Below are positions 47,201 to 53,583 of a stretch of DNA of 64,000 nucleotides, piece after piece. Location of the stretch: contig NZ_CP059556.1 of NCBI RefSeq assembly GCF_024734405.1, positions 806,001-870,000 of the forward strand, read 5' to 3'. The notes under the pieces were generated by a model. That model made no database searches. It had not been told where the DNA came from and saw only the letters and a program-made list of their open reading frames with translations. The position numbers and the translations under genes were made by a program. Source of the stretch: Saccharopolyspora gregorii. GTDB lineage: Bacteria > Actinomycetota > Actinomycetes > Mycobacteriales > Pseudonocardiaceae. The stretch's first letter is position 1, and each line of letters begins with the position of its first letter.

Positions 47201-50200
47201 CTACGAGGACATGGTGCGCAGCCGGGTCGAGCAGGCCAAGGCGGTCTTCGACGAACTGCGCGCCGACGGCCTCGAGCTGGTGCGCGAGGGCGGTGGCCGC
47301 GCGGAGTGGGCGGCGCTGACCGAGCGCTGGTCGCGGACGATGCAGAAGCTCTCCGGGGCTTCGCTGCGGGAGAAGCCGCCGGTGCTCACCGATCAGGTCC
47401 TGCCGGGTCGCTGGGCGCTGAGCACGCTGCTCGCCCTCCCGCGCGGTTTCGACCGGCCGTTCCGCCGGATGCAGGGCGTCGACGCTCTGGTCTACACCGA
47501 GGCGCTGCGCACCCGGTTCGGCCTCGAACCGGACGCGTCGCCGTTCGGCGGGAACGGCGCGCAGTCGGTGCGGCCGGACCGGCTCGTGCCGCTGCCCGAG
47601 GTGTTCGCGACGCCGGAGGGCGGGCACGCCCTCTGGCAGCGCGTCGCCGAGCGCGCGGGCGTCGTGGTCTACACCCCGGGGCACGCGCTGTTCCTCCGCG
47701 CCGCCGAGCAGGACGGCGCCCCGGTCTTCGTCGTCCACGACCCGAAGTACGACAGCTCGACGACCATGCGGGTGGACGAGTTCGCCGAGCTGGCCGACCG
47801 CCGTTCGATCTCGGTGTCCCCGCGCCTGCTGCCCGACGAGGACGACGGCACGTCCACCGACGACGGCGGCACGCCGCGCGACGACGACGGGCCGGACGAG
47901 GGCACCGACGGCGAACCGCCCGCCCGGGACCCGGAGGACTCCGACGACGCCGACGGCCCGCCCGCGGCGGAGCGGGACGAGACCGGTTCCGAGCCGGACC
48001 GGCCCGCCGGCCCGGAGCCGGAGGCCGCGCGCTCCGGCCGGGACGACGCCGGTTCGACGCGCACCGATCCCGCGGAGCAGACCCGCACCGAACCGGCCGA
48101 GGAGTTCTTCGACGCGGAGGAGGGACGCCCGTCCGAGCGGCGCGAGTCCGACGCCGACGTCTCCATGCGCTTCGCGGACAACTACTACCCGCAGGGCTAC
48201 GGGTCGGGCAGCCACTACCAGTACCCGCAGGGCTACGGCAGCGGCACGCGTTATCCGGAGACGACGAGCGGCTACGACCGCGATGCCACGCCCGGCTCGA
48301 CCGTCCCGATCGCCTCGGACTTCGCCGACCCGCGGTCGAAGATCTTCGGGCGGGACGACCGCGGCCGCAAGCTCGGCATCCCGCTGAGCCAGATCGACTA
48401 CGAGATCATGCCGTCGAGCGGGGACTACAGCAGCGGCATCTCGTTCCGCCGCACCGGTTACTCGCTCACCGAGTCCTCCGACCGGTTCGTGGCGACGCTG
48501 CCGGGGGAGCGGGTGGTCGACGCGGCGGCGCACACCAAGCGCCCCGGGGACATGCAGCTGGACGGCAACGCGTTCTTCGTGGACGCGGCGCGCGCGGGCG
48601 AGGGCTTCGAGATCAGGCTCCGCGACGGCACGCCGGTGACGATCAGCCAGGAGACGCTCGGCGCGATCGTGTCCCGCGTCAACGACTTCCGCGCGTTCAA
48701 CCGGGAGCGCAACTCCGCGGGCGATCCGGTCCCGCTGTCGGTGGTCGTGCTGAGCTCGCCGCGCGCCAAGGTGTCCGGGGTGCTGGCGCAGCTGCGCGAG
48801 GAGGGCTTCCAGGGCGAGGTGCTGCGGCCGCGCGGCGACGTCACCCAGCTCACCGACGGCCGGTTCGGCGTCGCGGGCAACGAGGGCTGGAGCCGCTACG
48901 GCCCGGGCAGCAGCAGCTCTAAGTTCGTGTACTCCAAGGGCAACGTCCGCAACATCAAGTTCTTCGAGCGCTACCTGCCGAACGCGGAGTTCATCCCGGA
49001 CCACGACAAGGCCATCAAGGTCACGGACAAGAACTGGAAGGAGTACTGGATCACGCCGAGCGAGGCGCGGCCGAAGGCGTTCACCACGCGGGCCGGCGGG
49101 GTCTGGCGCGTCAACGGCCTGTCGTTCGTCGGCAAGAAGCACGAGGTCCGCACCGACGCGGCGATCGCCGCCGACCTCGACGGCTTCACCCGGGTCGTGC
49201 GCACCCGCCCCGGCGAGGGCATCTCCGACAAGCTCGTGCACCGGCTGCCGAAGCTGTCCCCGGAATACGACCCGACGGCCCGGCTCGCGGCGCTGCCGTG
49301 GCAGCTGGAACGCCGGAACGTCCTGGACGTGACGACCGGCAAGGTCAAGACCGTCCGGACCGGCCCGGCGCTGCTGAGCTCGCACGGCAACGCCGAAGAG
49401 ATGACCATGCACATCAAGCGGGGCGACCAGCAGCTGGAGATGTGGCTGCCCGGCAGCTCGTTCATCTACATGCTGGTGCAGCAGAAGGAGTTCCAGGACC
49501 TCTACGCCGCCAACCCCGGCGTGGAGTTCGCGGTGACCGTCTGCGAGGCCGGGGCCGAGGGCGCCAAGGTGCTGCCGAAGATGATGGAGATGGCGAAGCG
49601 GTTCAGCATGCCGAACCGCTTCTTCACCGGTGCCGACACCATCAGCATGATCAAGCTGGAGGACAAGGACCGGAAGGGCGCCACCATCGGCGTCGCGAAC
49701 AACAAGGGCTGGGTGTCGTCCTACGTCGCCGCCGACGGCCAGGTCGTGCACAACTCCTACCCGCATACCCGGTACTCCGACGAAGAGCTGGAGACGCTGC
49801 CGTTCCGCTCGAAGATCTCCAGCGGCGGGCACAACCACCGCGGCGCCGGGCCGGTGCCGCTGAGCACCGAATACCTGAACCCGGGCATCTCGGTGCGGGC
49901 GCAGGACGAGCAGGGCAGGCCGATCGCGCTGCCGATCGACCAGATCGGCTACCACCGCACCGCCGGCGACTCCGGACTCGGCGTCGCGTTCGGGCGGCCG
50001 GAGTTCCGGCTCGACGGCGACGCGGACCGGGTCGTGGCCACCATGCCGGGCGAGACCGTCGAGCAGGCCGCCGGGCACGAGAAGCGGCCCGGCCACGAGA
50101 GCGCGCTGCCGAAGGGCGCGAAGTTCTACGCCGAGGCCGCGAACACCGACCGCGGCTTCCGAGTCCCGCTGGTCGGCGGCAGGCACGCGTTCCTGCGCGG

Positions 50201-53200
50201 CGACGCGCTGGCCGCGGTGATCGGGCAGATCCCCGCCGCGAACGAGTTCCTGAACAGCGGCGCGCACCTCGCGCTGCTCGCCGACGACGTGGCCCCGGCC
50301 GAGGTCGTCGCGGGGCTCTCCCGGCAGGGCTTCGAGAGCTCCGTCATCTCCACCGGGGGCAAGCTGGGGCAGCTGCCGGACGGGCGGCTCGGCGCCGCCG
50401 ACAACGCCGGGTTCACCACGACGCGGGCCGACGGCACCAGCAGCACCCACGGCCGGTTCTCGGCGGGCAACGTGGAGAACATCGCGTTCTTCGAGTCGGA
50501 ACTGCCGCGCAGCGAGCACATCCCGGACGCCGACGCCCCGATCCGCGGCGTGGACCTGAACGGCGAGCCGTTCGAATTCTTCCCGCACGAGGTGCACCGC
50601 GCCGGCTACCGCACCGGCGACGACGGCGGCGCCCGCACCACCGCGGTCGACTTCACCGGCATGGACCGGCTCCCGGTGTCCAAGGTGAACCCGTTCAAGG
50701 TCCTCGCCGAGCAGGCGGACTCGCTGCAGCAGGTCGCCCGCACCCGGCCGGGCGAGGAGTTCGCCAAGACCTCCGCGTCCGGGCGGCGCAGGCTCGGCAC
50801 CTCCGACCCGCTGCGGCGGCTCGTCGACTCCCCGTGGAACCCGACGAAGATCGAGGTCACCGACCCGGCCACCGGGCAGCGGAAGGTCGTGGACGCGGGC
50901 CCGAACATGCTCGGCGGGCACGGCAGCGAGCGCCACGTCGGCGTGCTGGTGCACCGGAACGGCGTCGAGCACAAGGTCCGGGTCAGCGGCGCGGACTACA
51001 TCCGCACCCTCGCGCAGACGCCCGAGTTCCGGGACATGCGCCGCGCGAACCCGCACAGCCCGTACCTGCTGACCGTGTGCAAGGCGGGCGGCGACGGCGG
51101 CACCACCTTCTCCTCCGCGGTGCGGGAGCTGCGCTCGATGTCGGTGCGCAACGAGGTCATCGCGGCCCGCGACGTGCTGGACCTGACGGTCACCGGGAGC
51201 AGGCCGATCGTGTCGGTCATCGACAACCAGGGCTGGGTCAGCAGCCGGATCGAGGACGGCGTCGAGACCCCGGTGCTGCACGAGGGCACCCGCTACACCG
51301 CGGCCGAGCTGGCGACCATGATCGGCTACCGCCCGGGCGACGCGCGCGGTCCCGCCGCCGAGCACTCGACGTCCTTCGGCGAGGACGGCGGTCCCGGCCC
51401 GTCCCGCGGCCCGCGGCCGAGCCGGGAGGCGATCATCGCCGAGGTCGACCGGCTGGCCAAGAAGTGCACCTGCAAGCAGAACAAGAAGCAGTGGGGCCGC
51501 GTCACCCACGACGTGGTGGTCCGCTACGCCCGCAGCTACGAGGGCGACCGCACCGGGCAGAGCCTGCGGCACCTCGACCGCCAGATGTACAACGCGGTCG
51601 TCGCCGCGGAACGCCGCGAGCGGACGGGCGACGCCGAGCCGGTCGCGGACGGGCAGAAGGTCCCGGCCGCGGTCGCCGAGCAGGAGCTCCAGACCATGCT
51701 GCACAACGGGCACCTGGTCTTCGCCAGCAACTACAACCGGTCCGTGTTCCGGCTGCACGACGTGCTGACCGACCTCAGCGGCACCGACCGCGACGCGGAC
51801 CTGGGCGGCAGCGACGCCCTGCAACGGCTGGTGCAGCAGGACTTCGGCGAGCCGGGCCGCGCCGGTGCCGACAGCGACGGCGAGGCACCCCCGGCCGTGC
51901 CGCCGAAGAAGGGCCCCGGCAAGCGCGCCTCCGGCGTCCCCGACGGCGGCGGCAAGCGCCGCCGGACCCTCGACGGGGTGGACGACTCCGAGCAGCAGCC
52001 CGGCGGCAAGGCGCTGCGCGAGATCGAGCGTCGGCGCCGCGACCGGGAGGCCATGCTGAAGGTGCGGGAGGGGCTCACTCCCGACCAGCAGGCGATGCAG
52101 GCGCGGGACTCGAAGGCGGCTGAGCCGGGCTCCTCGGACGACGTCGTGTTCAAGCGGGACAACGAGACGCTGCAGGCGCTGCGCGAGGCCTCGCACATCC
52201 GCCTCGTCGACATCTCCAACGACAAGGCGAACGACCCGGCCTACCGCGACTACCTGGCGAAGCTGCTCTCCGACGACGCCGAGTACGCCGGCTACGCGTA
52301 CCTGGTGCACGACGGCGAGGGCGCGGGCAAGATGCACGCCGAGCAGAAGCTGCTCCAGCTGCTGCAGAACGCGGGGATCACCGCGGAGACCCAGGGCGGC
52401 CCCACCCACCTCCGCGGCACCAAGCGTCCCTGCGACCCGTGCCTGTCGCTGCTGCGCTACTTCCGGGACAAGGTCGGGCTGGACCTGCGGTTCAACGACC
52501 GCGGCAACCACTACTACCGGGAGTCCCTGGAGACCGGGGTGCGCCACCTCGCCGGGTACGACGAGTCGAAGGGGCCGGAGCTCGGCGAGCACCTGCGGGA
52601 CGAGCTGGGTGATCCGAACCGCGTCATGTACATGTCCGCGCCGAAGCACACCAGGCCCGCCCCGGCCGGGTCCGCGCCCGGACTGCGGGGCGTCGAGCTG
52701 GGCGCGGAGGGCGGCGAGCAGCAGCGCTACACGGTGCCGGAGAAGACCCGGGACGCCCAGGGCGAGCCGGTGCTGGAGTTCCCACCGGACTCCGACATCC
52801 AGGGCATGGTGGACACCCCGTCCAGCAGCGAGGCCGAGGACGACGCGGCCATCACCGACCTGGTCTCGCACACCCGGTACCTGCGGATCGGCAACCGGGC
52901 GGGCGCCGAGGCACCCGAGCTGAAGGAGCCCACCGCGGTCCGCAAGCAGCGCGAGCAGGCGCACTTCGACGCCGTCGTCGCCCCGCAGCTGGAGCACGCG
53001 GCGGGTGCGGAGTTCTGGCGCGAGGTCGAGGCCCGCCCACCGCGCGGCGGCAAGTTCACGCTGGAGTTCCCCGACGAGCTGCGCCACAAGATCAAGGAGC
53101 TGATCGACGCGACCCCGGAGCTCAAGCCGCGCATCTCCGAACGACTCCGGATGACCACGGTCGCGATGGACAAGCAGCTGGACAAGATCGGCGGCTCTAC

Positions 53201-53513
53201 CCGCAAGCTGGCCTACCGCGTCGAGAACATCGCGGGCGCGGAGGCCCGCCTGTCGGCCGCCATGCCCGCCGAATTCCGGGCCATGTGGGAGGCCGAGAAG
53301 CGGGCCGCGGCGAACGAGGGCCGCGACCCGAAGAACCTGGACTCGAAGAAGGTGGAGTTCACCGAGGCGTTCGAGGACGTGCTGCACGCGATGGTGAACG
53401 AAGACGAGAAGAAGATCTCCGCCAACTCGATCGCGGAGTTCCTGCTCATGCCGAAGGGCACCTTCAACAACCGGATGAAGAACATCGCGAAGAATCGCGG
53501 CGCCGGGAGCTAG
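1284..53513 (+). CDS. Giant multi-effector polymorphic toxin with CpnT-like N-terminal domain (17,409 aa)
   Basis: One continuous frame of 17,409 codons (about 1.9 MDa) from GTG at 1284 to TAG at 53511-53513. Domains in order with rough residues: WXG100-like/hydrophobic N-domain 1-335; repetitive linker 340-1350; beta-rich modules 1420-3553; glycosyltransferase 1, Cys domain, glycosyltransferase 2 (3730-4982); amidoligases 1-2, Cys domain, amidoligases 3-4 (5193-7859); zincin 1 (8003-8779); degenerate zincin and amidoligase 5 (9016-9803); zincin 2 (9910-10786); beta-rich modules 10833-14553; edema-factor-like cyclase 14710-14973; papain-like 15060-15515; two His/Cys peptidase-like domains 15673-16689; deaminase 16709-17122; helical tail to 17409. 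The N-domain and gene neighbours indicate export by a type VII system; CpnT of Mycobacterium tuberculosis, the closest architectural precedent, is only 846 residues. Codon bias is uniform and I see no frameshift, but the repeats make assembly error possible. The individual domain calls come from motifs; the overall toxin role is inference. Confidence 0.85.
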   Translation: MSKYETTELPPKLQKFFKITLGMEWPEGSEGGLNAMHDALERYADRTDEMAAKMESAGGDIDDALDGDTSDETVRYVKGDLPGYLREQSAVARDLASKAKDAAADIQKNKIMFIAMTAMTLATVISLIASLFGAFMVPAVLAAARVGITALLRELIKQIAQNIVKQLGRIPQAIKAGGWQAGAKAAGSQAWQLGKYPAGGAAFGAGVMGGLDAGIQGAQKAAGYRDNINTESIKGMVIGGAIGGAASGFAAGAVRGVAKNLDDVMVNINKNITNANKLRGPKEQIPEKKFTRGQVAFGRFADGALQIVSVAASNPLVYIATDDKHGVASDGMFGAFARGGLGGKSGGGGKAGGGTPTISEVKGPGDLKIPGPGEIGGEKSGGGDATGDKKGTGGAKDGATSPDTSSDGPPSYEHAAEGLPSYAEATGEGAAGAGQGGQDSSGQSDSSGQSNSSGQSNSSGQADSSGQSTSSGDRSTSHSGSGQPDSAGSRDSLVDSNRDGAGQQDSSSRNVSHGGTNLGSVFSNSAPVATESNGIGSADGGTTAESSGTSPSHSSGSGQISSTGGSDSTGSQSTSHSSDSSSSGQAQGVAQGGFGQSQSTSGGQVGGAANSTAGTSTSGSTTSSAPSSSTTSSATSGPNTVSTGGPNTTATGPGTTATGPGTTTTGPSTTATGPGTTATGPGTTATGPGTTATGPGTTATGPGTTATGPGTTATGPNSTATGPNTTATGPNSTATGATSTSTGPSTTATGPNTTSTGGSSTTTTGGQTSTTGGQTSSTNPSTAATGPGQAQSTQGGDRTGTQGGPNQTSATNQSGSTGTGSDGTTPSNSTDGSSNEIEGSGTRQDAAGGDRIDTGFRDDVPNSRDDSQSLRDDAQSSRDESRASRDDSQVSRDESQLSRDESRSSGEESQVSRDEPNSREEQNSRDDESTTEPGQSRDDSAELTESDRPAESERTPDSRADEAESGRDRSEDSAAPVPVQGQHQAGGQPGNQATQSGNQASNQPGRGAATTPQAGGEARAPQSGTPAGGRQDGAAPPARTSGEPDSAAANQTAEQRPETTATPEVDPATGPRSESAPRTESEGRPDTTAEPETGATRSDGFTEQSSRTEDAEQSARDADGQSTRAEDEQPTRGADGQSTRADAEQSARDADGQSTRAEDEQPTRGADGQSTRADAEQPARDADEQPTRAEDEQSAPDAERTGPAAYTAPHQTTPTTPNQTSPNQSTPNQSTPNQGTNQSTQNQTSPNQATPGQTTPNQPGQQPAGRPNVTSQPDPGQARGGDQTGNRGTDSRGPATESSTPNRTQEGTRTQDGTRTQDGERGLNVTAPDPRTAPSTSRGGSTTSAHAREGGRQDPPLPPVFAALLTDPDLVPAPTPDAPRAPQGGRLNGPAQQGETPLRIPNPDEVVVGLGPQGGRSLVMGGEPVAQRTTTTQQDTAAGTSFARDVPLSEDLESAARSYSKLAAGRTRELLDTAAVLLSRAGEIPGKVPTVLWEAIAARIAKGEHGRADEFVQRYVHEKDSLAGSELATRVGRPDSDTPPMSPVDGPRRGDGAEDTGTSTPEGAKDAEDGTRGTDDANSDGRRSDDSNDARGSDRGEDSDGAKDAEDGGKKKDSDEAAKDAEEEAKKTPKPVREIREALPDYVRSGQSLGPIEQIGATRRANLPEDTRTLEFTGPDVVAHLNSLVPGGKGKWEDTGVVQRRIDNAVHSLVGTGDTFTVRKGGKFYELLVRAVPQFDEMKSVKPSEESIKASAKTEKSTSHTSAEARDKSFSPQLATTSVPGLYVYVNPTLPGGFSETHLSEQSQKHGSEHKYAIKELHDVDVPMKFEFSLRDSKDRVVTPSGVERDVTGPIANHRLEQHTTSETADVALRVPIGLSNGRSIGNVLADVHSHLDSYHQPLNQRRQLKLAEQGVHELGPLGEAGSRAVRDSAPIGVTLHTGPVAGSLFHQVQQILGKRFRQESAVDAHGRPALQEFLHKDSIAERLPEMTVFEGAHPEAGWVQSGEIYKGRNLSLFRSHPGTKIEMRAVASWIKVGHEHADVKHSDSQTAKFASKDVRKTDRSGGLNAIGGPGVVAGPFRVVAGPNVGFNIGRANEQSINRSTEVTHTTDTTGETARYQLGYKIQVRKLGGDPVTLDGIVAADMLGDRGKAAEAGLFEGTPLADAHRPENFRSGTERTHFLPESVENGHAFIGRLTDLPVGRDLYNGLADLLRDIPLRGKVRLDQNMFIRQFDDQAFAKGLSAKIADVLKRGRSLADLLADEEVVKQLVPHMVDGALHLPLKRESLLTDYVSVVRLSMETSNIRDGEPVRSGGESFGDGSARLDGDATPEGSGGRSGEESGSAAKDGKGTKDGAEDGASKSALNTGRKVTDETTVKSSRFRKSGLVGGVQARLYSSLGIGSYVLNGGYRAEGNRTRKRGFEFTRETAVERKRGGSIAPDGKLTDHALRSFRADLDFKAEVISYKRPSEGMRRIRPQRPGRHVPVFQELTSDFPVDLSSQERSRQKPNPHVAEPITKRVDARFVVPESLVSEEDPLAMTHFEEGTPDARVEQIADPPAPHQLPPGGSRKLDGAQLVGFTGGKILRQMAADLLNQVTRNDPIVRFPVPEITSPISHMLGADRIEGDPRLFSRPRTTSISYSRARRDLSIEMGTSFKPVLDSSSPVTRSEYEQATRELTGKAGAGRTTGWNVNHGGYVGAVFTGPLGQGVKTGTHDVDGLGVGVINLQPFSHSRGAENSRSLESGQTLTVETAPEKVYLARVKVHAGMVAEATYKGNFDQLELFSRPDPRRRGQYVELPESQLVWLTKEQLDELSPGLGGERGGTEQSSSTTPDTDPATGARTTGDPATSDPATGEPPTGDTASESTAASAGGRSTADASLPLPPTLDPTRAVRPSFGLGGIIDPVDLANQIGEIRESLSSKLGEDVAEALLPSTAAGNPRNNHASLQALLTDINNSVEQALNGGERTTLRYERRFKGNTYRFNLEADFLPDHGPGSIRHVEKLKVTNLASTALEKVRTSGRTLLTTMFAGRLGVRGTEIPPTDPQARQTEHTGLGAAGVGVTPQARWGNRTQQLTNKDEVGHERSAETSGPVAEHGGRLRLNLQVAHGNGPATHAISVDRPVTVTKLAEEALPPPDGTRYGQTTHRGKLTADQMTPDALNAWRGEGKFTLPTADAHWGEHFFGDIDELVQAGRGALTDSGVKVPRDVDSALSIAITVAQLRSRLPDQLDGTFTVPMPDLNRTLEFHARVPETPKFASTSGSVKFEGKTKPKDERTSEVESGHTTELRTTEPWGWGGNTQPADKSPYAFGQNSGYAARDLVALSSRDPAKLLQSGELHSEDAARMPISDKIIHNEETVTRALLSGLEFHVVARENPGPLTFGEPKVGGRTVGFRDAFVSRLWDDDATARTGHAISPDLIQATKDLATKGEEWSKADKALKGAREEADGVAGPSRSEGSDELAKAQEAESHARSQYSKAKRTWDQLTQAEHERDARTREDARRSARQAVQDRAELAADSAAKYRLPPIRRASVADDLLSGWEEVINYGLPSSSRPHGPALPRIPEEIELSDLAPNRTRGGDDLSGPPADTTTPPGENSGRRGGGANRGDDANPGEESNRGEESNRTEDSNRSTDGTTRDGEESNRRGRDRSGTQDSFDFANDPDAQQWRRMMGVLDRDIAAHDAARALGTLDEVGPLGEVELDSLPPGRSTDSDAAPATEPAPDSSRQAPERRLQMGGDPVAPHRAMVDALNESAAQHSRSGREPEPRTELLGPDVFGRRAPQPAPDFLAGHDYSNLPADRIISMFRSLDMARPQGRPTHAEMAPDALIADPRSVVSSHRSPMQRARWAPQPPVPLPETLEMPRLMHHVWLGGPLSGEGRHGFHRENIGNFAREHTGQLETVLWTDVPRSQFEQAAAHTGPMRRDHPLAPVRDMLGWARQHNVRLLNLDEVSNAENPLLGHEFTANERAKMTPAGSAGASDILRPALVHEFGGAYLDGDNALADVSSLFDVVLDGREGYALHVDTEREIFSNSAVAAARHHPAMRAYLDTMIGKYEKPYADVVDGRLRNADPEAFDDSRVAMRRNSIWERTGPGNLEEFAASLGHRDVLDLPGLKNVMVQSTGTWMYPAPPPHPRVWDAASTQRFTENVVQTLVRGLHNRPGELLITEVGDVVETHPDPDLIWNSAITFLAEHPTFGPMIEGITFARHDFGRPNNHELPDHVHELLNVDHDDPYVRYGEVGLPTRIENPGHPSPDAVEMGGHPLDEALPRGTGKDLTFADVDFVPLLGGKDGEVIGVGFPRSDAEAETMRGAFEAGAGGRAAQLYGTPADGKNYFVVPHFKDGRFTVRDREGVLHRLDHEQMSKLLLSAGRPGPQWTQSTNLLWLSCNLGSPEHSGVGQGLHSLLSGEVGEQYAPSGKPELLESGGINLRGSAQITRLGDADDAHLPTHDDAGTTPGRGLAMGEEGPPRTGVDEHVTAQGPGGRSAAHDPAAVDGIVSALNDARAEHAGTADEPAPLLGEDLFGLLSPESTPEFLRGLDIPNLEADKLSSLFDAMDLAHDAPTSRLTSDGLASRPDQVITSRPSAEARDGWAPRTDHPLPATLELPKLLHSIWMGSPVQAATRSAEVFENFGSAAARYDGTSVLWTDVPRADFDAARASEPPADGSPDPHAGTREMLDWARDNGVKLVNINEFFHEDNPMVLDPYFREGTQRLTGEGWATGSDIGRIEILRALGGFYSDGDNHVHDLPRAERELLDTPQSWARLSDQTEKVDNAAYGMPRNHPVADVLLDSMREALGEEQSRLNADLGGELTTQAFGENMHHVRRNSVMKRTGPDLLLRATGKLGYASLHDLPRIGAVAVKSAGSWMRDGASTTAQADGPARLDGPEAAVDLAKRAVQTLVRNLNNRDGDLRLTRLTPLLSRHRDPELVLASALRFIADRPELAQQVRSITTTSWNRPPPAARPDSPNTASALDRGTISEVQVPEAVRHRFVVSQTGWQQRLGEFIRPAVPRDGASGEVTSAESHWADPAQAAERARDLYGFDRPGRREADLVTAVDRLAERAPFGSRPGVDALLGLADEMGIPEGPRQDRLRALVEFADEHPNALFSRQDFVAAHAFERQQATQWDQDAFPDVQWERRDDGADASRRDEDSDSEDDGLFQAPPPRKDEAGGASRRDEDSDSDSDDGLFQARPGRSVVMGGDDVAAPPQGERAELASALNDTVEQVRRHLDALPADAAPRLRERAELWIDAARGGTFAAADAAQLRSRLDEASALLHNARTQRVTHLTQQFEQARATARDGGSPVEFHLFGVEGGQSARPDAQVGFEVEVRLPGADPDRRAGELGASLLEQGVLHDSRVGGKTDTFEAHAADKWAMVEEPDLDHGVELVSPIIRTGEDGMPWADLQDMLETVRDHDGEAGAGTGGHINVSFRDQVLTPSEYVRLAQLTKVFESTLYRLGNHPGDVGQRNTFQVGPNPLPIDPRADLGYADVRRLNQEREEAVSYRNVDGGPGDRVEFRFWAGSTDPALWQVRTELSLSMLAAAKDPSIHARLDELMAEPQLLGRGSAELPDLLNLLELLPMSEAAQQQAVQLFAATEPWHDTGTNDVRVRAQTIGTPHGGLRFPTPGTSIADAVSTARRTTVPDGADLVVAEQAPGGAGVKLWDGGALPPKEFGDLVESRLRRLGGGGPSVFALAAGGGKGGWLPQLVNRIDVPVLTTDATVVQGPDGGLRAVDQFVGQDGALRHRPAADGWVLHEKGGTTRPTGHADLDAAVASVTADGSRRPDGAADGATASAREDGAPARDGERALVMGDDDVVMPDLGAPHVDERAQLAERLQGAVPQLQRHLAVLSPDALPNGVLPQLRERAAAWAQGLDSLPVSQVDLNRLRERVGQAEQLLQNIRGVRARGLAQQLQQAQAVAQSGVSPVQFHPEGISGGASARPDLRVGLEVEFQLHGENFDARVAALGDTLHRQGMLATPSMVDKGETGIPNSVGKWALAEEPSDEQAVELVSPILRPGEQGSTAWTELGGLLDTVNQAQGDAGRTGGHVNLSFDRPMTPAEYHRLAQLMKAHEAVLYRLGNHPGGGAHRETHEVGPNPLPARPSASLTFADVQELNWGREDAINFLHVEDTPQDRVEFRLWSGSTDPAYWQVRTELSAAMLAAAQDPSIQPRLDRLMADPQLLGRGSAELPDLLNLLEMLPMSEESQRQAVQLFAATEPWRNTGTNDAVLRSESISLGGGGMYFPGPHTPTPDAVSGARAVVLPHGAGLVVADLTPDGSHVALWGGGTTTPEAFVEGIATRRGIGMEQPVVFAASGAGHSPVLAALVEESAHPVLATESGVVRTPDGGLHAGRMVPGPDGTLTFQPDPAGWTVHHRGRESWSTGESEMTSAVDVLYNDGRYDPNADSDAESGMEMGGDRAEGPAAGRGKDLTFADVDFVPLPAGKDGEAIGVGFPRSDAEAEIMRHAFEAGAGENAARLYGVPTDGDNYVVAPHFSDGRFTVRDKSGELHRLDQDQMSRLLLSAGRPGPEWTPSTNLLWLSCRLGDADGSVGAGLHSLLSGQVGEQYVPHGRPEIFEGGRTRLLGSQDVSRLGDPDSAHTPGDQDATGGTTPDGERSVRMLDDARGRLDPLVDLVADVRRNLNALPPEAMPEARQQVTGWTNSLESLNALSDSALRAFESSARELAAQVRDARVRNIGEIFRGAEQARADGAREPVFHRDGVPGGASSRPGVKVGLEVEFKFLGTDNDGATAKVTGLGARLQDAGHSEWHPVVAEPAREARPEPMSPDSDSDSSRWSSSDSEELESNVLEVLPDPKAEIVGDLHARGKWALVQETAHDYGAELVSPILRQDRQPEMWAQLDSILRDVEAVDGNADSTGGHVNLSFDEPLTPREHVRLAQLAKSFEAVLYRLGNYPGGGQRAMHMVGPNPIPADPAKVTTPEHVRALSRDRYDAINFKHVEGGPADRVEFRFWSGSTKASVWQAHVELSAAMLAAAKDPSIQPRLDALQNTPKLVGRDTGAALPDLVEFLELLPMSPESQRQAVELFALNDAWRHTGANDAHQRIVTVSAPDGGLMFPTPRHSVEAAVRAARDQQPYPDVDLVLGELDPHGRGLMLWNGQFLSGPQLIETIASRHFGARHGIVLAISGVDQAPWFRDLFEPENFQDEAVLTAENVLRLPDGRLVAGVFRQGPDGRVLVAPDPRGWVMHGDYIGDSMTPPDQTGRADLGEAIQVMQAKLGLDQPQDGPGHAAEQPSGGDRGLVMGDDPAPALPAEIAPLVDQARRTLGSLQRNLDAAPVGEARFDQARERLATWQQALRSDDLPRATPDELRAFDLDARILLGEVRADRAARLERLHEEAKARAEEGGAPIVFHEGGVPGGVTSRPGVKLGFEVEFSLPEAGFENSVRELFTDLKDGGHTQQDGAGFPLPQQGGDIVKRANDAHGWAMADEASFPAGVELISPILRPGDDAAVWPGLADVLGMVRDHGGSARGTGGHVNLSFAEQLTPQQYVRLAQLTKGFESVLFRLGNHTDGSGDRSLDYVGPNPLPVDPATVSGVGDLRALNQGAQRQAKYDAVNFRNIEGSASDRVEMRFWAGSLDEAEWQVRAELTAAMVAAAQDPTIHARLDELMSRPALLNHGKADLAQLQELLELLPLSPESEAQAVQLFARTEPWTLDGSNDSYDRAQSITLPGGGLYFPNPRNSLTSAIEVARRLPNLPDTDLVLATLVPDDPDMVQLWDGEPVDGTGFASSLKERGIGGENAIVLGISGVLQSDPDVTHDGPDPFAEDLESDWVSDLVVDNTVYAASKVALTPDGRLLAVREVVRGQDGTVRFEPDPRGWVVLEEGHSYATGESDLATALETERDAEGELDSEFASNRDEDSDVDMSDDASEGSRGDEDADGETDPDFASDRDADSDVDMDDVSDGSRSDEDAEGEIDWDHYQQHAAGDPGQSTARPAPAPQGDLFDGGFSDSFGEQFWEQFAQDDPFGTNWGEFGDFGSLPPADDVNAWLPGLDALVDDARAEPVSRWSTLLESAGDGALPPEAVRELHGDTARTLAAELLEVAAGKREPFEIHVVSHSVDENPATNARRSNEVVSRLTAALEAELAAAQPDVPAEQRRALHDLNVPLVVEREYSLLDSAGVTTAPVTDYAKPWKADSEPSVEDPAWRRAEVTRAGWFDPHWGRFEPSDWEHLRRPIPDGTVRTEDAIGTMAATVAPRDAAPDRAAFAFGPNTVTTQITYDFQRIEVRPGRFVQELTYRPYLDTDSFLAPAREAANRDRELLEAKQEVLKSDRLMVEIHEAASQPEEAASARATADFTQLEVDGLQRKADASAAELARQEARVEALKDRVRAQVTENPLQGRRMAVSGDQFHARIEFATDPAAAHQVVRVGEKVRANQLLWDVDMTGKIGEHEWFHSYGLPDEYADRNGYDRGTRDFGGEQIREYQVRLHLDEAHLAEHRTKIAEEAEKKADGAEFTADADEFNAATMPAARDEHGAPMYDAAALQRQAESSRENAQRLRAEADRARQRVGEVAQDLAELKERATRGVRELFDPSRMHPKARYGVEVSFVDEPFYAHKKLKVSDAADVATTDTEHWGSSDDAAAAAEHVAAHLGLTPDFVSALRSGDAAELRQLPRDERRVVNRADPPLPIDTATGERHPRRNAYIDDGGLMGQQVGDLLPRHLWRIEQIARASGMRPDVVQPGPERVARRLEFLLGRPEVQPDLVLGELRDLVGNQAGIDAVRERFGRDGEPSLDERIKSALPEADANRAERYLSGHSQEVLDFEDFLAAEPLPELDLDGLGDLDLFGNLDGTGTGAGGVFDPFTTDPLGTDPFTTGNVGDGTTANPELFAALDVNAIDVSALDFGNLGDFDVNALGDLANPVDPVDPVDWGALGDPATWGDPATWGDLGNLDGTGLANPATDGAGNPPQGDQMPGLDFTAASHGTFAAGDPFAALGDLPPADPELLRMLGDHGDVEMTDARTDAPQREPAEGTGQDRQPSAPSTAPPPDPRFDPRLLESGTERSGISPDLRARLDAAPVQQRGRIRELPDTDVVERSAFEVRRAVSSDGVLVSEATVRIRQRSSLPRTAADADWARMVHDVDRRFNRPNLVLPNGDVLRVRVLRAGPGEEPHHSVTLDAAGRGDQTSWRFGDPNRLRAIGSMLGLPVEPDTAGSLMGVPDEAGNAVLRTRHAEVLGQHIGEVPAHSPEFQEPRLAESRGPAARLRAAADLMRRHLSTSAHRFTGDQLERFAQVVRAADAPSLSGVPLHGLRAAADRAEQAVQQIRRVAADELRGGYERARLDADDGRNPITFHVDGVPGGASSRPDVRLGLELEVQYDRTVQGLREAGDATTYLRQVGDPDPVFEEQLSGLAHELRETGFLPEEPVEGTLLAPQDERVAEARDAGKWSLVEEGAHIQGFELVSPILRPGAEPGTWHDIAELTGLLRAHEGSAANTGGHVNVSFTEQLTPTEHVRLARIQKGFESVLYHLGNHPGGLKQRLLTMVGPGPLPADPSRVPTATEVTGLNRTRDEGLSFRHITGGDSDRLEFRFWAGTLDAGETQAHAELSAAMMLAAKDPSIDRALDALMTEPKLLGRAPAGLPELADLLALLPLSPAAREQAVQLFAVTREWENTGTNDLDHRTQAVGLPHGGLLYPAPGTSVRSAVGQARNLSALYSSVDVLSAAVRPDERIALWDGGVLEPADFIDSASERNFGQVVPGVLAVSGGSRLGWLPDLVAATDEGIIATAAQVFHTPDGRLVAGHAVVGADGTVRVQRDPQGWTKHGEDGAEHSGLADLGEALAEFGHDGDRAGQPVEGRITEPLPETARGSRRRPAASPDDMDVDSPSYESAPNPGWAGDAPTPGADSLPDTASLPDTASLPDTEPWGGSPAPTPGAAMDLDPDQPVNSIESDPPEEMVEWAGHFDDADPALLPRDAAVKLRDESARSLATELLEVARGEREPFEIRVHGGYTDAHGPEVSAQRTQQVLDGLHRSLEAHLDALQPERPVAELTAALEAVRVARESALPLHDLADAVGPVRDELPQGEARAALDALGAAVRDTTQQAAGARDRLGAALQRAETALAAEVRAAQRHTLASLGVRIGAKNAADDENAVFITSIETEAHGKYWPDGVEPPTTSSEWRHTKARHASWFDPLWNKLEPADWEHLRRPIPDATVNSEALDLQLSSTVHKPDPSDVGPDLPSDAIPTLAFDGQWLTGDIAYDVQRIEVEPGRFVEERTFKAYLDVASLADLRADARRRSRLADREQQRALDLDNAATLLEIGGSAHDPEVRSARAKADAARKRADLQRAKADDAARALAAEEQRVEGLKERSLQQVEEIHNTGFRLPVGDQFHGRLVFPEDPAQAHRTVAVSGKTDMDQTNWNIDDDGSGVAHEVGHFWGLPDEYRVRAKFDRSGTREFRGKKLPVYTVKVHLDTGPLLARHQDRAHSFRREADEAAEIAELDRVEADELEAHLMDDDSETPPPEVVEARDQAEQSRDIADVRRREAEEAEEKLAEARAELDEFQEKAVKGVETEFHPSRMHREARYFVDLQFVDDPREAHLSREMHPKRKGDPDPDLWEISDKPELVNTRIGAQLGLPLKYLHALRSGKTGTLRALPKDDRRIFNVDDQKLPIDPATGEPHRPFNSYVDDDGLMTGRQRVFLPRNAWRIEQVGHDLGVRPDVLQPGPVRLAQQAERLLSQSEAEHQKPRPLPKGLTVAPAERYRPTRQMALLEEFAELARNPEGLDAVRAEFHRATGQDLDQVIHRELGPDALDQVRALVDGSDDTAMSDGGSETELNTEPESGDESDGGSTGSRPSGAERGDHVITIPDDLRPDDGPRYPMPDLTAAPETEPLLERTHQVQELLPRNVVRAEQLDGTALRADVRSAMLQVAVPPERADQVLHGLSDTELKNGFTALHGEGLVVSSGIGDDAVEILVRARLDDDSTGGEPAPPTTAPAKKGKENKLDNASGGFGKVKNSSDSPSIRDDGYAHRGSIPLPWLPGTSMQTALSLKGLTPQRSWSSTDSSEFQHGSNVEPGGKRTRSLHDMAHTATVLRNGHAAVRVSGSTPGAVTVSTPNSLHGLRPTEDADGTADFGAPRPGDSTRLRGDRALFEQARELVHRHPDWAGKADEIGSALRGTLRGLVSSTSLSRRGVDLLSGGTLVEQLRTVGADGRDRTATVELKARRGANREHVTDGGLDGKIATKSGRKDGHAAERTVEQPVDLGGRVRLTQNVWGDDAGNSIDVRGAVQGKLTSHEEHGVTRNDDLRTELAWERKGALHVGTADLTYDLRIRFDDGVVEDGSVDVPAGATAWRGESPDGTAPEFIGGDPFPPQHVLGAAETRYPNVEGVAAALREMLPEGVLPPEDSAGTAEAHATENAAVLADAVSESGFSSRSAALNGSGTSFVLTRARHAVSGAPDDLVGVLVETVPRADTGYGTFQRSPLSSPTTPDAPGSPTTVPGAGLGGELTGSTGVQHETAAKSGRTLGAGGGLRGRAPSLGRFGGLDLNLQRNDKSDTERATLTTASGLGRGRGWKSGDVVAHPELIDYRITVHGAEGVLAERIVEGGRATTYAGGLLDPAARTGEPAARYQRVEHDAPRRPEGWEPAELPENFVLHGLQLPEIDGYRITEDVFGGFGDNKVIAAHQAHSFVSPEEVAVNFDAVVTGAYEGSVHRYEQGALRPTEQRIGDLKLHLALSNARPNGPVQQVELTFTRKVTGSTGHGTETFTGGGWTGRARIGNPGSGASSSATPVLSAGEAESGSHGRSEAQEFERTTTTTYKGPAQLVEYDTTALLSGGDPDRPDAAVHLEAHRTGSAQLWVPVADLARYGLGPEPEPAGGAVHAPPGIDADGHTTATVRPEVTAHLLSGIKDVLAAVPQQDVPRSAMRRFGDYLTSLALGDAERLAGQDVYRQSARDVAPSGLQALLSDLRGPGKHWTASVPGPLGTVDVSLTLKGEQGPGRFDGVESGWSEKHETKTTSSTTETGKTGHQRKAQPMVLLRGGGEEQHRRGALLGQAGLTSKSSDKHVETHSSDNTRTYSAKSDFATFGHDLDLRLEVRKTAHANRTPNTLTGGLADWGAPASTGETLVLPTLRDAVRTRVPVGELGFGEHQPGRIDELPEVSHVVANSDDVHRVVRDVLDGTPGADPDAAPPVPERATWTRHGLLTGTTTSALSAHLPAAMRADGYRIGGLDHDGHAAENTPHPLESVLLTAELDDAHVVPTGDDAGLTTKDSRTTAIKEQHKEGPGVGFTGRVGLDSLADPRQAVDASGANYRQSPQVSLPGPSYSWQRTSAADGKFKDAQSEQRSAGETYLVNAMANWTLTPRYRAGAPEGWGEPRHARDRVYVHTDRAGLLMMGLTPPEPIAVPEIREPADQAATSEDGAAGQRTPDPGPTPEPAPTPDAIPTPAPMPSPLSERDAAPAEPAEPRTALDDFLFPAEPEPVTETRPESDVDESGRGGGAARDESEVDSETSADSDAESRADSDSDAESRADSDSDTESRADSDSDTESRADSDSDTESDAGTDITEPDEGLDPRGKVHEQAQQAQDALGKMTERAFEELFVEARGIVQPLHQVPVVLDSPKPAEARMRALMDDVTTVVARELHEKGPEAATALARELADELGTHRTEGLIGGGRFGAGPLEAMPSAIPEHAEAGPSGTTRDRSADSRPSTHPDAEPERGAESSAERDDEVSGGTEQRGTEQDGTEQDGAQQDGAAGTARTDQDGRAERGSHPEQDGRTDQDGAARTEQDAADRSAELDGESADRSADADAADRGTDAEQVRDESDQNRDESDQNREDTAREEAAREDAAAAAPERRKRLRLPSYLSRGRGLGAGVQLSRTEGAEQVVKAVTNSVGGTPKKSEIDALSHAVRNEFGSFLGDGRVVTVGKERFRITADLDWPKSTPSEAAASSNAASTGGSTGAKAATSTGRTPMSRWFFFVPTVPGLFAIGAVNVPTDVGFSRSNSRENSQSTRMTVALPETVADGAAGYRGMTARRVPATFTINRLDSAGDPTLPTTFVGRTPGADPVAVELSVPVGLGGEGREVAVPEALPPSVVENADVRGQARGRYRGKRLARRFGRDDGIVEQVAAHLGKLSEDGQNTLRSFLGSANVKQRLPEMAVTPEQAAKGHGWIQSDALLPGGNPLKRLLPGHTRAVQMRAVARKVAYEQTIEGAHYAEVRTEGSSAASTNATARDGSGSLTAGPGYDVGVVSVAAGANVALGGGHGRTQEYGRSTGSEQATSHTGDVVRYRTVYDLQVRKPGDSPITFAEAVEAHQLARPEDASAAGITADGTTTAPVGRQEVADAAASAALDHNAASELLSRIMRDSAAELPGHHRWKWRDTSFVTEFDDPKLSHGIDGKGERKLARGEQIHEAVSPEQLVRRAPDMVADRPLHLDLQPEPGRGNDYRASFQVKAELQGELRPLGPAEGTPTSAALTESESGSHAKSRSWSLGGGIIARLYTALHGTGMITTQHKGGYSRTTGTELGQRADSSTGGVRGGTLDGSGNVRPEPMQRYAATVKLTTTGQHWSRANELVRGVTVGSRGLDTPELHDLRIVDESAAAEGREPGTVTVDVVVELPASHGPLRLEVAPENRTELADVSINRSAELRRGASRKLDGLQVVAFHGLEHVRDSVRSMLAKASDDPIWHFADGDNSGLIDQAISVEALRGDPRAFSRRTKLTGFRWHRRRSDVEAAAAVSYMLRDPEVVETQWQQPKQSTTGATTSGQDVTGTWSGGNAVEPAMLMVSETSNHTPGTSAHGVGLFMHELSLWISSFSKKTGHRTEVSAERALAQEPRRMHLINAKVETTVAAEAIRRGNLDRWRIRKPKPVGTAAERFELPGAVRVLVTDEQLHEIRIKQAEEDARRAAEQAEQDPPELPPPDRSADPGRTSAVPDGARVGAPRWAGGVTEAIDLVDRIDPLYEQLVHTIGQENADRLLPASSVETPHDNHREVERALSQLQASLEDLANGGVTSLIRQEFRVSGETYELRVDASLLGEPELTGIKHGELSKATSSSFTTSVARKFSRVLVEAMTMMAPAGMFQNESALHSAEADPNAKHGAAYGNFGFGGIHVLEWLKQTRDSKQDEVTQHQHSESVRGALAEHRAEVLFDVRIERHGERVAAAPDTRTITTHSAVEDARIAPAGGPRKPEVTARTAADATPEALSEWRDAGNPEALPTDPAQYRVIDFDGDTAGLVGAAEQALAGARADVDPHVRTLLRAELTPSRLAALLDAHRDSAEGVPLDLPPELGVRLTVHPKVPGGGELVGASGRIQLGGSTTSTGSTHTEVATGNGNVVAAVPIVATGVPQAPHSATYADGRTPFGATGDWALAMEPLGAAGAEHEQQGAGSTGGAELPAPGARPDRSALTSTWAHGAEFRFVAEPTSALTTKRTAVVDAEFAPGDGYVLRRADRTDRLPESLVRATEDFAARDREWAEARAARRAADPFGPDAVDGELVARADEEFAFRTATEAEQAAEAAWWQAKQHYDAELAAARRDPGLSGTAPDQRLELPRAGEQLPPAQRAKLYSLAREVVRAHDAGTPVVARYRVTGELGLRSAQDFSAMMSEVDRSLRLAQYGRPDAERLRRSALGMGGTPHFVNGDGPTRVEIWLEPDPAARLVDGDAEPVGVPRVEVEDTDGSRNGESSRDDGDALSRGDESSRDGSRTDDEPRGRERERLAPSARSRSTVPRSISQDWSRPSHPTPDLTDAAIERAYGITTENQRLFQEFVEEHGLVVDVRPTNPDSVRLLKEGAYPKPLEIKAKTINHQDVRLGAPEHGLGAVGFFEPKLPADLTEAEAPSLRERARQRLTEYRELFSTMKDLAQQYWVEDGVVRTNSGLDEGGASSGRSVPVAGDHDVFNIRSAEDGRVLPEGRYHEMVRELVARNMGVQHGAHRYWNPRRATYEATIFDTINRGHDPGHEPLIRFAPGEPPAEVYADLPDIPQAGADFAADMAALAERYLGPEDDARPEPTFHSDPVSAWGPSAEPPRVWTDEQVRADLEAAAENLFDENRGRSRDIGDPQSREVSPFTRLDGDVARTEPDAEPARTAEEDVRDGYQRAVPPELALPEQQLRERAAELTSFGDPAALERHALNPGTSDLLGRLGARIDALPDEARRQELRSLVADAVLAATTVPVRTAELPRGGTERFPLRAITPARLDQLLVDAEQALRFRVDPLRTAGQELTEIGYRADEPMPARLARLGLLALNSPARQATLAEPLFSVLLANPEALLNSWFGATGNERQLFLNTCMSAAINSEVRASVPTLAGLLQVGRGTADVVLHNLGRVPEERRESWENAFGRTYEDMVRSRVEQAKAVFDELRADGLELVREGGGRAEWAALTERWSRTMQKLSGASLREKPPVLTDQVLPGRWALSTLLALPRGFDRPFRRMQGVDALVYTEALRTRFGLEPDASPFGGNGAQSVRPDRLVPLPEVFATPEGGHALWQRVAERAGVVVYTPGHALFLRAAEQDGAPVFVVHDPKYDSSTTMRVDEFAELADRRSISVSPRLLPDEDDGTSTDDGGTPRDDDGPDEGTDGEPPARDPEDSDDADGPPAAERDETGSEPDRPAGPEPEAARSGRDDAGSTRTDPAEQTRTEPAEEFFDAEEGRPSERRESDADVSMRFADNYYPQGYGSGSHYQYPQGYGSGTRYPETTSGYDRDATPGSTVPIASDFADPRSKIFGRDDRGRKLGIPLSQIDYEIMPSSGDYSSGISFRRTGYSLTESSDRFVATLPGERVVDAAAHTKRPGDMQLDGNAFFVDAARAGEGFEIRLRDGTPVTISQETLGAIVSRVNDFRAFNRERNSAGDPVPLSVVVLSSPRAKVSGVLAQLREEGFQGEVLRPRGDVTQLTDGRFGVAGNEGWSRYGPGSSSSKFVYSKGNVRNIKFFERYLPNAEFIPDHDKAIKVTDKNWKEYWITPSEARPKAFTTRAGGVWRVNGLSFVGKKHEVRTDAAIAADLDGFTRVVRTRPGEGISDKLVHRLPKLSPEYDPTARLAALPWQLERRNVLDVTTGKVKTVRTGPALLSSHGNAEEMTMHIKRGDQQLEMWLPGSSFIYMLVQQKEFQDLYAANPGVEFAVTVCEAGAEGAKVLPKMMEMAKRFSMPNRFFTGADTISMIKLEDKDRKGATIGVANNKGWVSSYVAADGQVVHNSYPHTRYSDEELETLPFRSKISSGGHNHRGAGPVPLSTEYLNPGISVRAQDEQGRPIALPIDQIGYHRTAGDSGLGVAFGRPEFRLDGDADRVVATMPGETVEQAAGHEKRPGHESALPKGAKFYAEAANTDRGFRVPLVGGRHAFLRGDALAAVIGQIPAANEFLNSGAHLALLADDVAPAEVVAGLSRQGFESSVISTGGKLGQLPDGRLGAADNAGFTTTRADGTSSTHGRFSAGNVENIAFFESELPRSEHIPDADAPIRGVDLNGEPFEFFPHEVHRAGYRTGDDGGARTTAVDFTGMDRLPVSKVNPFKVLAEQADSLQQVARTRPGEEFAKTSASGRRRLGTSDPLRRLVDSPWNPTKIEVTDPATGQRKVVDAGPNMLGGHGSERHVGVLVHRNGVEHKVRVSGADYIRTLAQTPEFRDMRRANPHSPYLLTVCKAGGDGGTTFSSAVRELRSMSVRNEVIAARDVLDLTVTGSRPIVSVIDNQGWVSSRIEDGVETPVLHEGTRYTAAELATMIGYRPGDARGPAAEHSTSFGEDGGPGPSRGPRPSREAIIAEVDRLAKKCTCKQNKKQWGRVTHDVVVRYARSYEGDRTGQSLRHLDRQMYNAVVAAERRERTGDAEPVADGQKVPAAVAEQELQTMLHNGHLVFASNYNRSVFRLHDVLTDLSGTDRDADLGGSDALQRLVQQDFGEPGRAGADSDGEAPPAVPPKKGPGKRASGVPDGGGKRRRTLDGVDDSEQQPGGKALREIERRRRDREAMLKVREGLTPDQQAMQARDSKAAEPGSSDDVVFKRDNETLQALREASHIRLVDISNDKANDPAYRDYLAKLLSDDAEYAGYAYLVHDGEGAGKMHAEQKLLQLLQNAGITAETQGGPTHLRGTKRPCDPCLSLLRYFRDKVGLDLRFNDRGNHYYRESLETGVRHLAGYDESKGPELGEHLRDELGDPNRVMYMSAPKHTRPAPAGSAPGLRGVELGAEGGEQQRYTVPEKTRDAQGEPVLEFPPDSDIQGMVDTPSSSEAEDDAAITDLVSHTRYLRIGNRAGAEAPELKEPTAVRKQREQAHFDAVVAPQLEHAAGAEFWREVEARPPRGGKFTLEFPDELRHKIKELIDATPELKPRISERLRMTTVAMDKQLDKIGGSTRKLAYRVENIAGAEARLSAAMPAEFRAMWEAEKRAAANEGRDPKNLDSKKVEFTEAFEDVLHAMVNEDEKKISANSIAEFLLMPKGTFNNRMKNIAKNRGAGS
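2597..2700 (+). repeat. SSGQ repeat in the giant linker
   Basis: About five imperfect copies of a hexapeptide-like unit (Q-S/A-D/N-S-S-G) in frame within the giant gene. This is disordered, hydrophilic linker sequence with no folded domain. Confidence 0.8.
3200..3560 (+). repeat. Thr/Gly/Pro heptad repeat (TATGPGT)
   Basis: More than fifteen consecutive seven-residue units of the form T-A-T-G-P-G/N-T/S, from 21-base near-identical DNA units. The segment should be extended and could be glycosylated on Thr (inference). Copy number is likely to vary between strains or be misassembled from short reads. Confidence 0.85.
3850..4080 (+). repeat. SRD(D/E)SQ repeats
   Basis: About ten degenerate seven-residue units, such as SRDESQL and SRDDSQV. 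They form a strongly charged linker following the neutral Thr-rich stretch. Confidence 0.8.
4611..4870 (+). repeat. 96-bp tandem repeat (32-aa unit, 2.7 copies)
   Basis: Units start at 4611, 4707 and 4803, exactly 96 bases apart, with almost identical DNA (GACGCCGAGCAGTCGGCCCG opens the first two). Each unit is itself built from shorter Q-S/P-T-R-A/G segments. The near identity implies recent amplification. Confidence 0.9.
4915..5070 (+). repeat. Asn/Gln/Thr/Pro-rich short repeats
   Basis: Degenerate pentapeptides such as NQSTP and NQTSP form the last part of the N-terminal linker before the first folded module. Confidence 0.7.
5541..9720 (+). other. Domain: large beta-rich module, copy 1 first half
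   Basis: Residues about 1420-2812. After an MGG box and a charged linker, the sequence has alternating hydrophobic strands and many Thr/Ser-rich amphipathic segments. It is homologous by eye to 39720-42880: both contain an ARLY(S/T)xL segment, a conserved 'SRKLDG-Q-V-F' segment and a C-terminal 'LxELSP' or 'LHEI' end. I do not recognise a named catalytic domain. By position it may be a scaffold or translocation module. Confidence 0.5.
9930..11940 (+). other. Domain: large beta-rich module, copy 1 second half
   Basis: Residues about 2883-3553. It begins with [14 protein letters not shown] and [20 protein letters not shown], which align by eye with [14 protein letters not shown] and [21 protein letters not shown] at 43050-43150, so it is the partner of the module at 42970-44950. 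It ends in a charged helical stretch (residues about 3415-3520) likely to be a coiled coil. Function unknown. Confidence 0.5.
12471..14000 (+). other. Domain: TcdA/TcdB-like glycosyltransferase 1
   Basis: Residues about 3730-4238. It contains [10 protein letters not shown] (nucleotide-sugar region), a later [20 protein letters not shown] segment and an intact DxD, D3991-G-D3993. The order 'IWxG...SDxxRxxxLxxxGGxYxDxD' is the hallmark of large-clostridial-toxin and Gly_transf_sug glycosyltransferases, which transfer a sugar from UDP- or GDP-sugar onto host proteins such as Rho GTPases. Sugar and target cannot be read from the sequence. Confidence 0.75.
14040..14640 (+). other. Domain: isolated-Cys (caspase-like?) domain, copy 1
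   Basis: Residues about 4253-4452, opening with an MGG box and [14 protein letters not shown]. It holds a single cysteine, C4381 in [10 protein letters not shown], and H4333 in [10 protein letters not shown] lies 48 residues before it. A hydrophobic strand ending in Cys after an earlier His resembles clan CD peptidases. It is nearly identical in its first 35 bases to the copy at 20508-21105. Confidence 0.5.
14649..16230 (+). other. Domain: TcdA/TcdB-like glycosyltransferase 2
   Basis: Residues about 4456-4982. It has [10 protein letters not shown], then [20 protein letters not shown] with the DxD at D4733-G-D4735. It is clearly a paralogue of the domain at 12471-14000 but diverged, so specificity may differ. 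About 200 residues of helical and acidic sequence follow. Confidence 0.75.
16690..16850 (+). repeat. Duplicated acidic linker ([10 protein letters not shown]... DDGLFQA)
   Basis: Two near-identical copies of a segment of about 25 residues, each ending DDGLFQAxP, lie just before the MGG box that opens amidoligase 1. Confidence 0.75.
16860..18640 (+). other. Domain: amidoligase 1 plus Cys-less trailing domain
   Basis: Residues about 5193-5785. The amidoligase (glutamine-synthetase fold, ATP-dependent COOH-NH2 ligase) motifs are present: GFEVEV (E5321, E5323), [15 protein letters not shown] (H5420) and RVEFRFW (E5510, R5512). A trailing domain follows (LWDGGAL... FALAAGG... VLTTDATVV) that looks like a clan CD fold without His or Cys. 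The family is predicted to form amide or isopeptide links; the substrate is unknown. Confidence 0.75.
18696..20480 (+). other. Domain: amidoligase 2 plus Cys-less trailing domain
   Basis: Residues about 5805-6399. It has the same motif order as copy 1: GLEVEFQL (E5943), [28 protein letters not shown]. The trailing domain has VFAASGAG where a nucleophile strand would be expected, so it is probably non-catalytic. An MGD box opens the module. Confidence 0.75.
20508..21105 (+). other. Domain: isolated-Cys (caspase-like?) domain, copy 2
   Basis: Residues about 6409-6607. A duplicate of 14040-14640, opening with [14 protein letters not shown]. The cysteine is C6536 in [10 protein letters not shown] and the candidate partner is H6488 ([10 protein letters not shown]), again 48 residues apart. 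The conserved spacing argues that both residues matter. Confidence 0.5.
21110..23020 (+). other. Domain: amidoligase 3 with acidic insert
   Basis: Residues about 6610-7246. The motifs GLEVEFKF (E6731, E6733), [17 protein letters not shown] and [10 protein letters not shown] are intact. Unlike the other copies it carries a Ser/Asp-rich insertion (residues about 6775-6800, [18 protein letters not shown]) between the first and second motif. The opening box is altered to RSVRMLDD. The trailing domain has IVLAISGVD and lacks Cys. Confidence 0.75.
23049..24860 (+). other. Domain: amidoligase 4 plus Cys-less trailing domain
   Basis: Residues about 7256-7859. The motifs are GFEVEFSL (E7385, E7387), [18 protein letters not shown] and [10 protein letters not shown]. 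The trailing domain reads IVLGISGV without Cys. It is opened by an MGD box and followed by a duplicated acidic linker. Confidence 0.75.
24880..25085 (+). repeat. Duplicated acidic linker (SDVDM repeat)
   Basis: Two diverged copies of a segment of about 34 residues with the pattern FAS(N/D)RDxDSDVDM...GSRxDEDA. Asp and Glu dominate, giving a strongly negative spacer between amidoligase 4 and zincin 1. Confidence 0.75.
25290..27620 (+). other. Domain: zincin-like metallopeptidase 1 with coiled coils
   Basis: Residues about 8003-8779. The active-site motif [13 protein letters not shown] (H8406, E8407, H8410) is an intact HExxH with the downstream GLPDEY seen in metallopeptidases of the zincin fold. 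Charged helical stretches on either side (about 8275-8345 and 8450-8540) look like coiled coils. The domain is colinear with 31010-33640. Cleavage target unknown; a role in maturing the toxin or cutting host protein are both possible. Confidence 0.7.
27640..28330 (+). other. Asp/Gly/Leu-rich low-complexity linker
   Basis: Residues about 8786-9016: repeats of D-L-G/D, DPFTTD, VDPVD and GDPATW, with no recognisable fold. The acidic, Gly-rich sequence loosely recalls calcium-binding repeats, but no GGxGxDxUx nonapeptide array is present. Confidence 0.6.
28330..28900 (+). other. Domain: degenerate zincin (HExxH lost)
   Basis: Residues about 9016-9205. The segment [20 protein letters not shown] followed by GLPVEP lines up with DQTNWNI...AHEVGHFW and GLPDEY of zincin 2: the flanking W and GLP are kept, but HExxH has become RAIGS (R9153 to S9157). 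This is best explained as a truncated, inactive copy of the zincin module placed before amidoligase 5. Confidence 0.5.
28905..30690 (+). other. Domain: amidoligase 5 plus Cys-less trailing domain
   Basis: Residues about 9208-9803. The motifs are GLELEVQY (E9328, E9330), [18 protein letters not shown] and RLEFRFWAG. It is separated from the other four amidoligases by zincin 1 and its degenerate copy. The trailing domain has GVLAVSGG in place of a nucleophile strand. Confidence 0.75.
30867..30920 (+). repeat. 18-bp perfect tandem repeat (SLPDTA), 3 copies
   Basis: Three consecutive 18-base units (TCCCTGCCGGACACCGCC) at 30867, 30885 and 30903, the last changing only in its final codon. They sit in the linker before zincin 2. 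Confidence 0.9.
31010..33640 (+). other. Domain: zincin-like metallopeptidase 2 with coiled coils
   Basis: Residues about 9910-10786. [14 protein letters not shown] carries an intact HExxH (H10389, E10390, H10393). It shares with zincin 1 the upstream ELLEV...REPFEI segment, the [10 protein letters not shown] segment, coiled-coil helices on both sides of the active site and a C-terminal 'LPRxxWRIEQ' segment. Function as for zincin 1. Confidence 0.7.
33780..38350 (+). other. Domain: large beta-rich module, divergent copy 2
   Basis: Residues about 10833-12356. It has the same texture as 5541-11940: Thr/Ser-rich strands, repeated 'TGxxxHxxxxS' turns and strand-rich halves separated by a short linker. 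By eye it is more distant than the other two copies from each other. No catalytic motif recognised. Confidence 0.4.
38701..38840 (+). repeat. 30-bp tandem repeat (RADSDSD(A/T)ES)
   Basis: At least four 30-base units, with CGGG(C/T)(C)GACT junctions at 38721, 38751, 38781 and 38811. The units encode a Ser/Asp repeat like the spacers of surface adhesins. Near identity indicates recent slippage. Confidence 0.9.
39340..39540 (+). repeat. EQDGT / DQDGR low-complexity repeats
   Basis: Degenerate five- to seven-residue units rich in Glu, Gln, Asp and Gly, lying in the long acidic linker (38350-39720) before the next folded module. A helical segment at 38890-39170 interrupts the linker. Confidence 0.7.
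39720..42880 (+). other. Domain: large beta-rich module, copy 3 first half
   Basis: Residues about 12813-13866. Shared features with 5541-9720 include [10 protein letters not shown] matching [10 protein letters not shown], the MRAVA segment, RYxxxYxxQVRKxG, [11 protein letters not shown] and SRKLDGxQVV. This is strong evidence of module duplication. Function unknown. Confidence 0.5.
42970..44950 (+). other. Domain: large beta-rich module, copy 3 second half
   Basis: Residues about 13897-14556. It pairs with 9930-11940 (shared LLP...DNH and LNGG/LANGG segments, then [12 protein letters not shown] matching [12 protein letters not shown]). It ends with a coiled-coil stretch in the same position. 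The order first half, second half is therefore preserved in both copies. Confidence 0.5.
45400..46200 (+). other. Domain: anthrax edema-factor-like adenylyl cyclase
   Basis: Residues about 14706-14973. The family signature is complete: [20 protein letters not shown] (R14743), then EIKAKTIN (K14765, K14767), [13 protein letters not shown], the metal-binding GDHDVF (D14859, D14861) and [11 protein letters not shown] (H14895). In edema factor, CyaA and ExoY these positions bind ATP and two metal ions to make cyclic nucleotides in the host cell, after activation by a host protein. The activator here is unknown. Confidence 0.75.
46460..47830 (+). other. Domain: papain-like cysteine peptidase or deamidase
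   Basis: Residues about 15060-15515. A candidate triad is visible in papain order: C15254 in [14 protein letters not shown]15467 in YTPGHALFL and D15486 in VVHDPKY. Papain-fold toxin domains act as proteases, glutamine deamidases or transglutaminase-like enzymes; the exact activity cannot be decided from sequence. Confidence 0.55.
48300..49830 (+). other. Domain: tandem His/Cys (clan CD-like) peptidase 1
   Basis: Residues about 15673-16182. H16034 in LLSSHGNA follows a hydrophobic strand, and C16087 in FAVTVCEAG comes 53 residues later. The HG and hydrophobic-Cys-x-A-G arrangement resembles caspase, CHAT and CPD (C80) peptidases. It is a tandem paralogue of the next domain. Confidence 0.5.
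49860..51350 (+). other. Domain: tandem His/Cys (clan CD-like) peptidase 2
   Basis: Residues about 16193-16689. H16546 in MLGGHGSE and C16599 in LLTVCKAGG are again exactly 53 residues apart. Both tandem copies share the N-terminal 'GxPIxQIxY' segment, 'FIPD' or 'HIPDAD', 'RTRPGE' and a final 'NxGWVSS'. Its position directly before the deaminase suggests release by self-cleavage (inference). Confidence 0.5.
51410..52650 (+). other. Domain: cytidine-deaminase-fold toxin
   Basis: Residues about 16709-17122. A helical lead-in has C16728-T-C16730, followed by [12 protein letters not shown]. The catalytic core has MHAEQKLL (H17018, E17020) and [12 protein letters not shown] (C17050, C17053), the zinc-binding HAE...PCxxC of nucleic-acid and nucleotide deaminases. 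Toxin members deaminate DNA, RNA or free nucleotides in competitors or hosts; the substrate here is unknown. Confidence 0.8.
52920..53510 (+). other. Domain: helical tail with two HTH-like units
   Basis: Residues about 17213-17409. Two similar segments, [20 protein letters not shown] and [20 protein letters not shown], have helix-turn-helix spacing and basic third helices. They follow the deaminase core, so they might direct it to nucleic acid. There is no zinc motif here. Confidence 0.4.
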
Positions 53514-53543
53514 CGGCGCGGGCCCGACCGGAAACGGCACGGA

Positions 53544-53549
53544 TAAGGT
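53544..53549 (+). promoter_or_regulatory. Possible -10 element (TAAGGT)
   Basis: TAAGGT fits the actinobacterial TANNNT -10 pattern, 35 bases before the ATG at 53584, in the 70-base gap after the giant gene. No convincing -35 is present, so this is weak. Confidence 0.25.
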
Positions 53550-53583
53550 GGGTCGCGGGGCGGCCCCGATCGAAGGACTCCTG

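Noticed and set aside
14436-53540. A 13,034-codon open frame on the minus strand, antisense to the giant gene.
   Set aside because: In DNA with nearly all third positions G or C, one antisense frame stays open by default. Its translation is low-complexity Arg/Gly/Val/Leu without domains, has no ribosome site, and the plus-strand frame has clear family motifs throughout.
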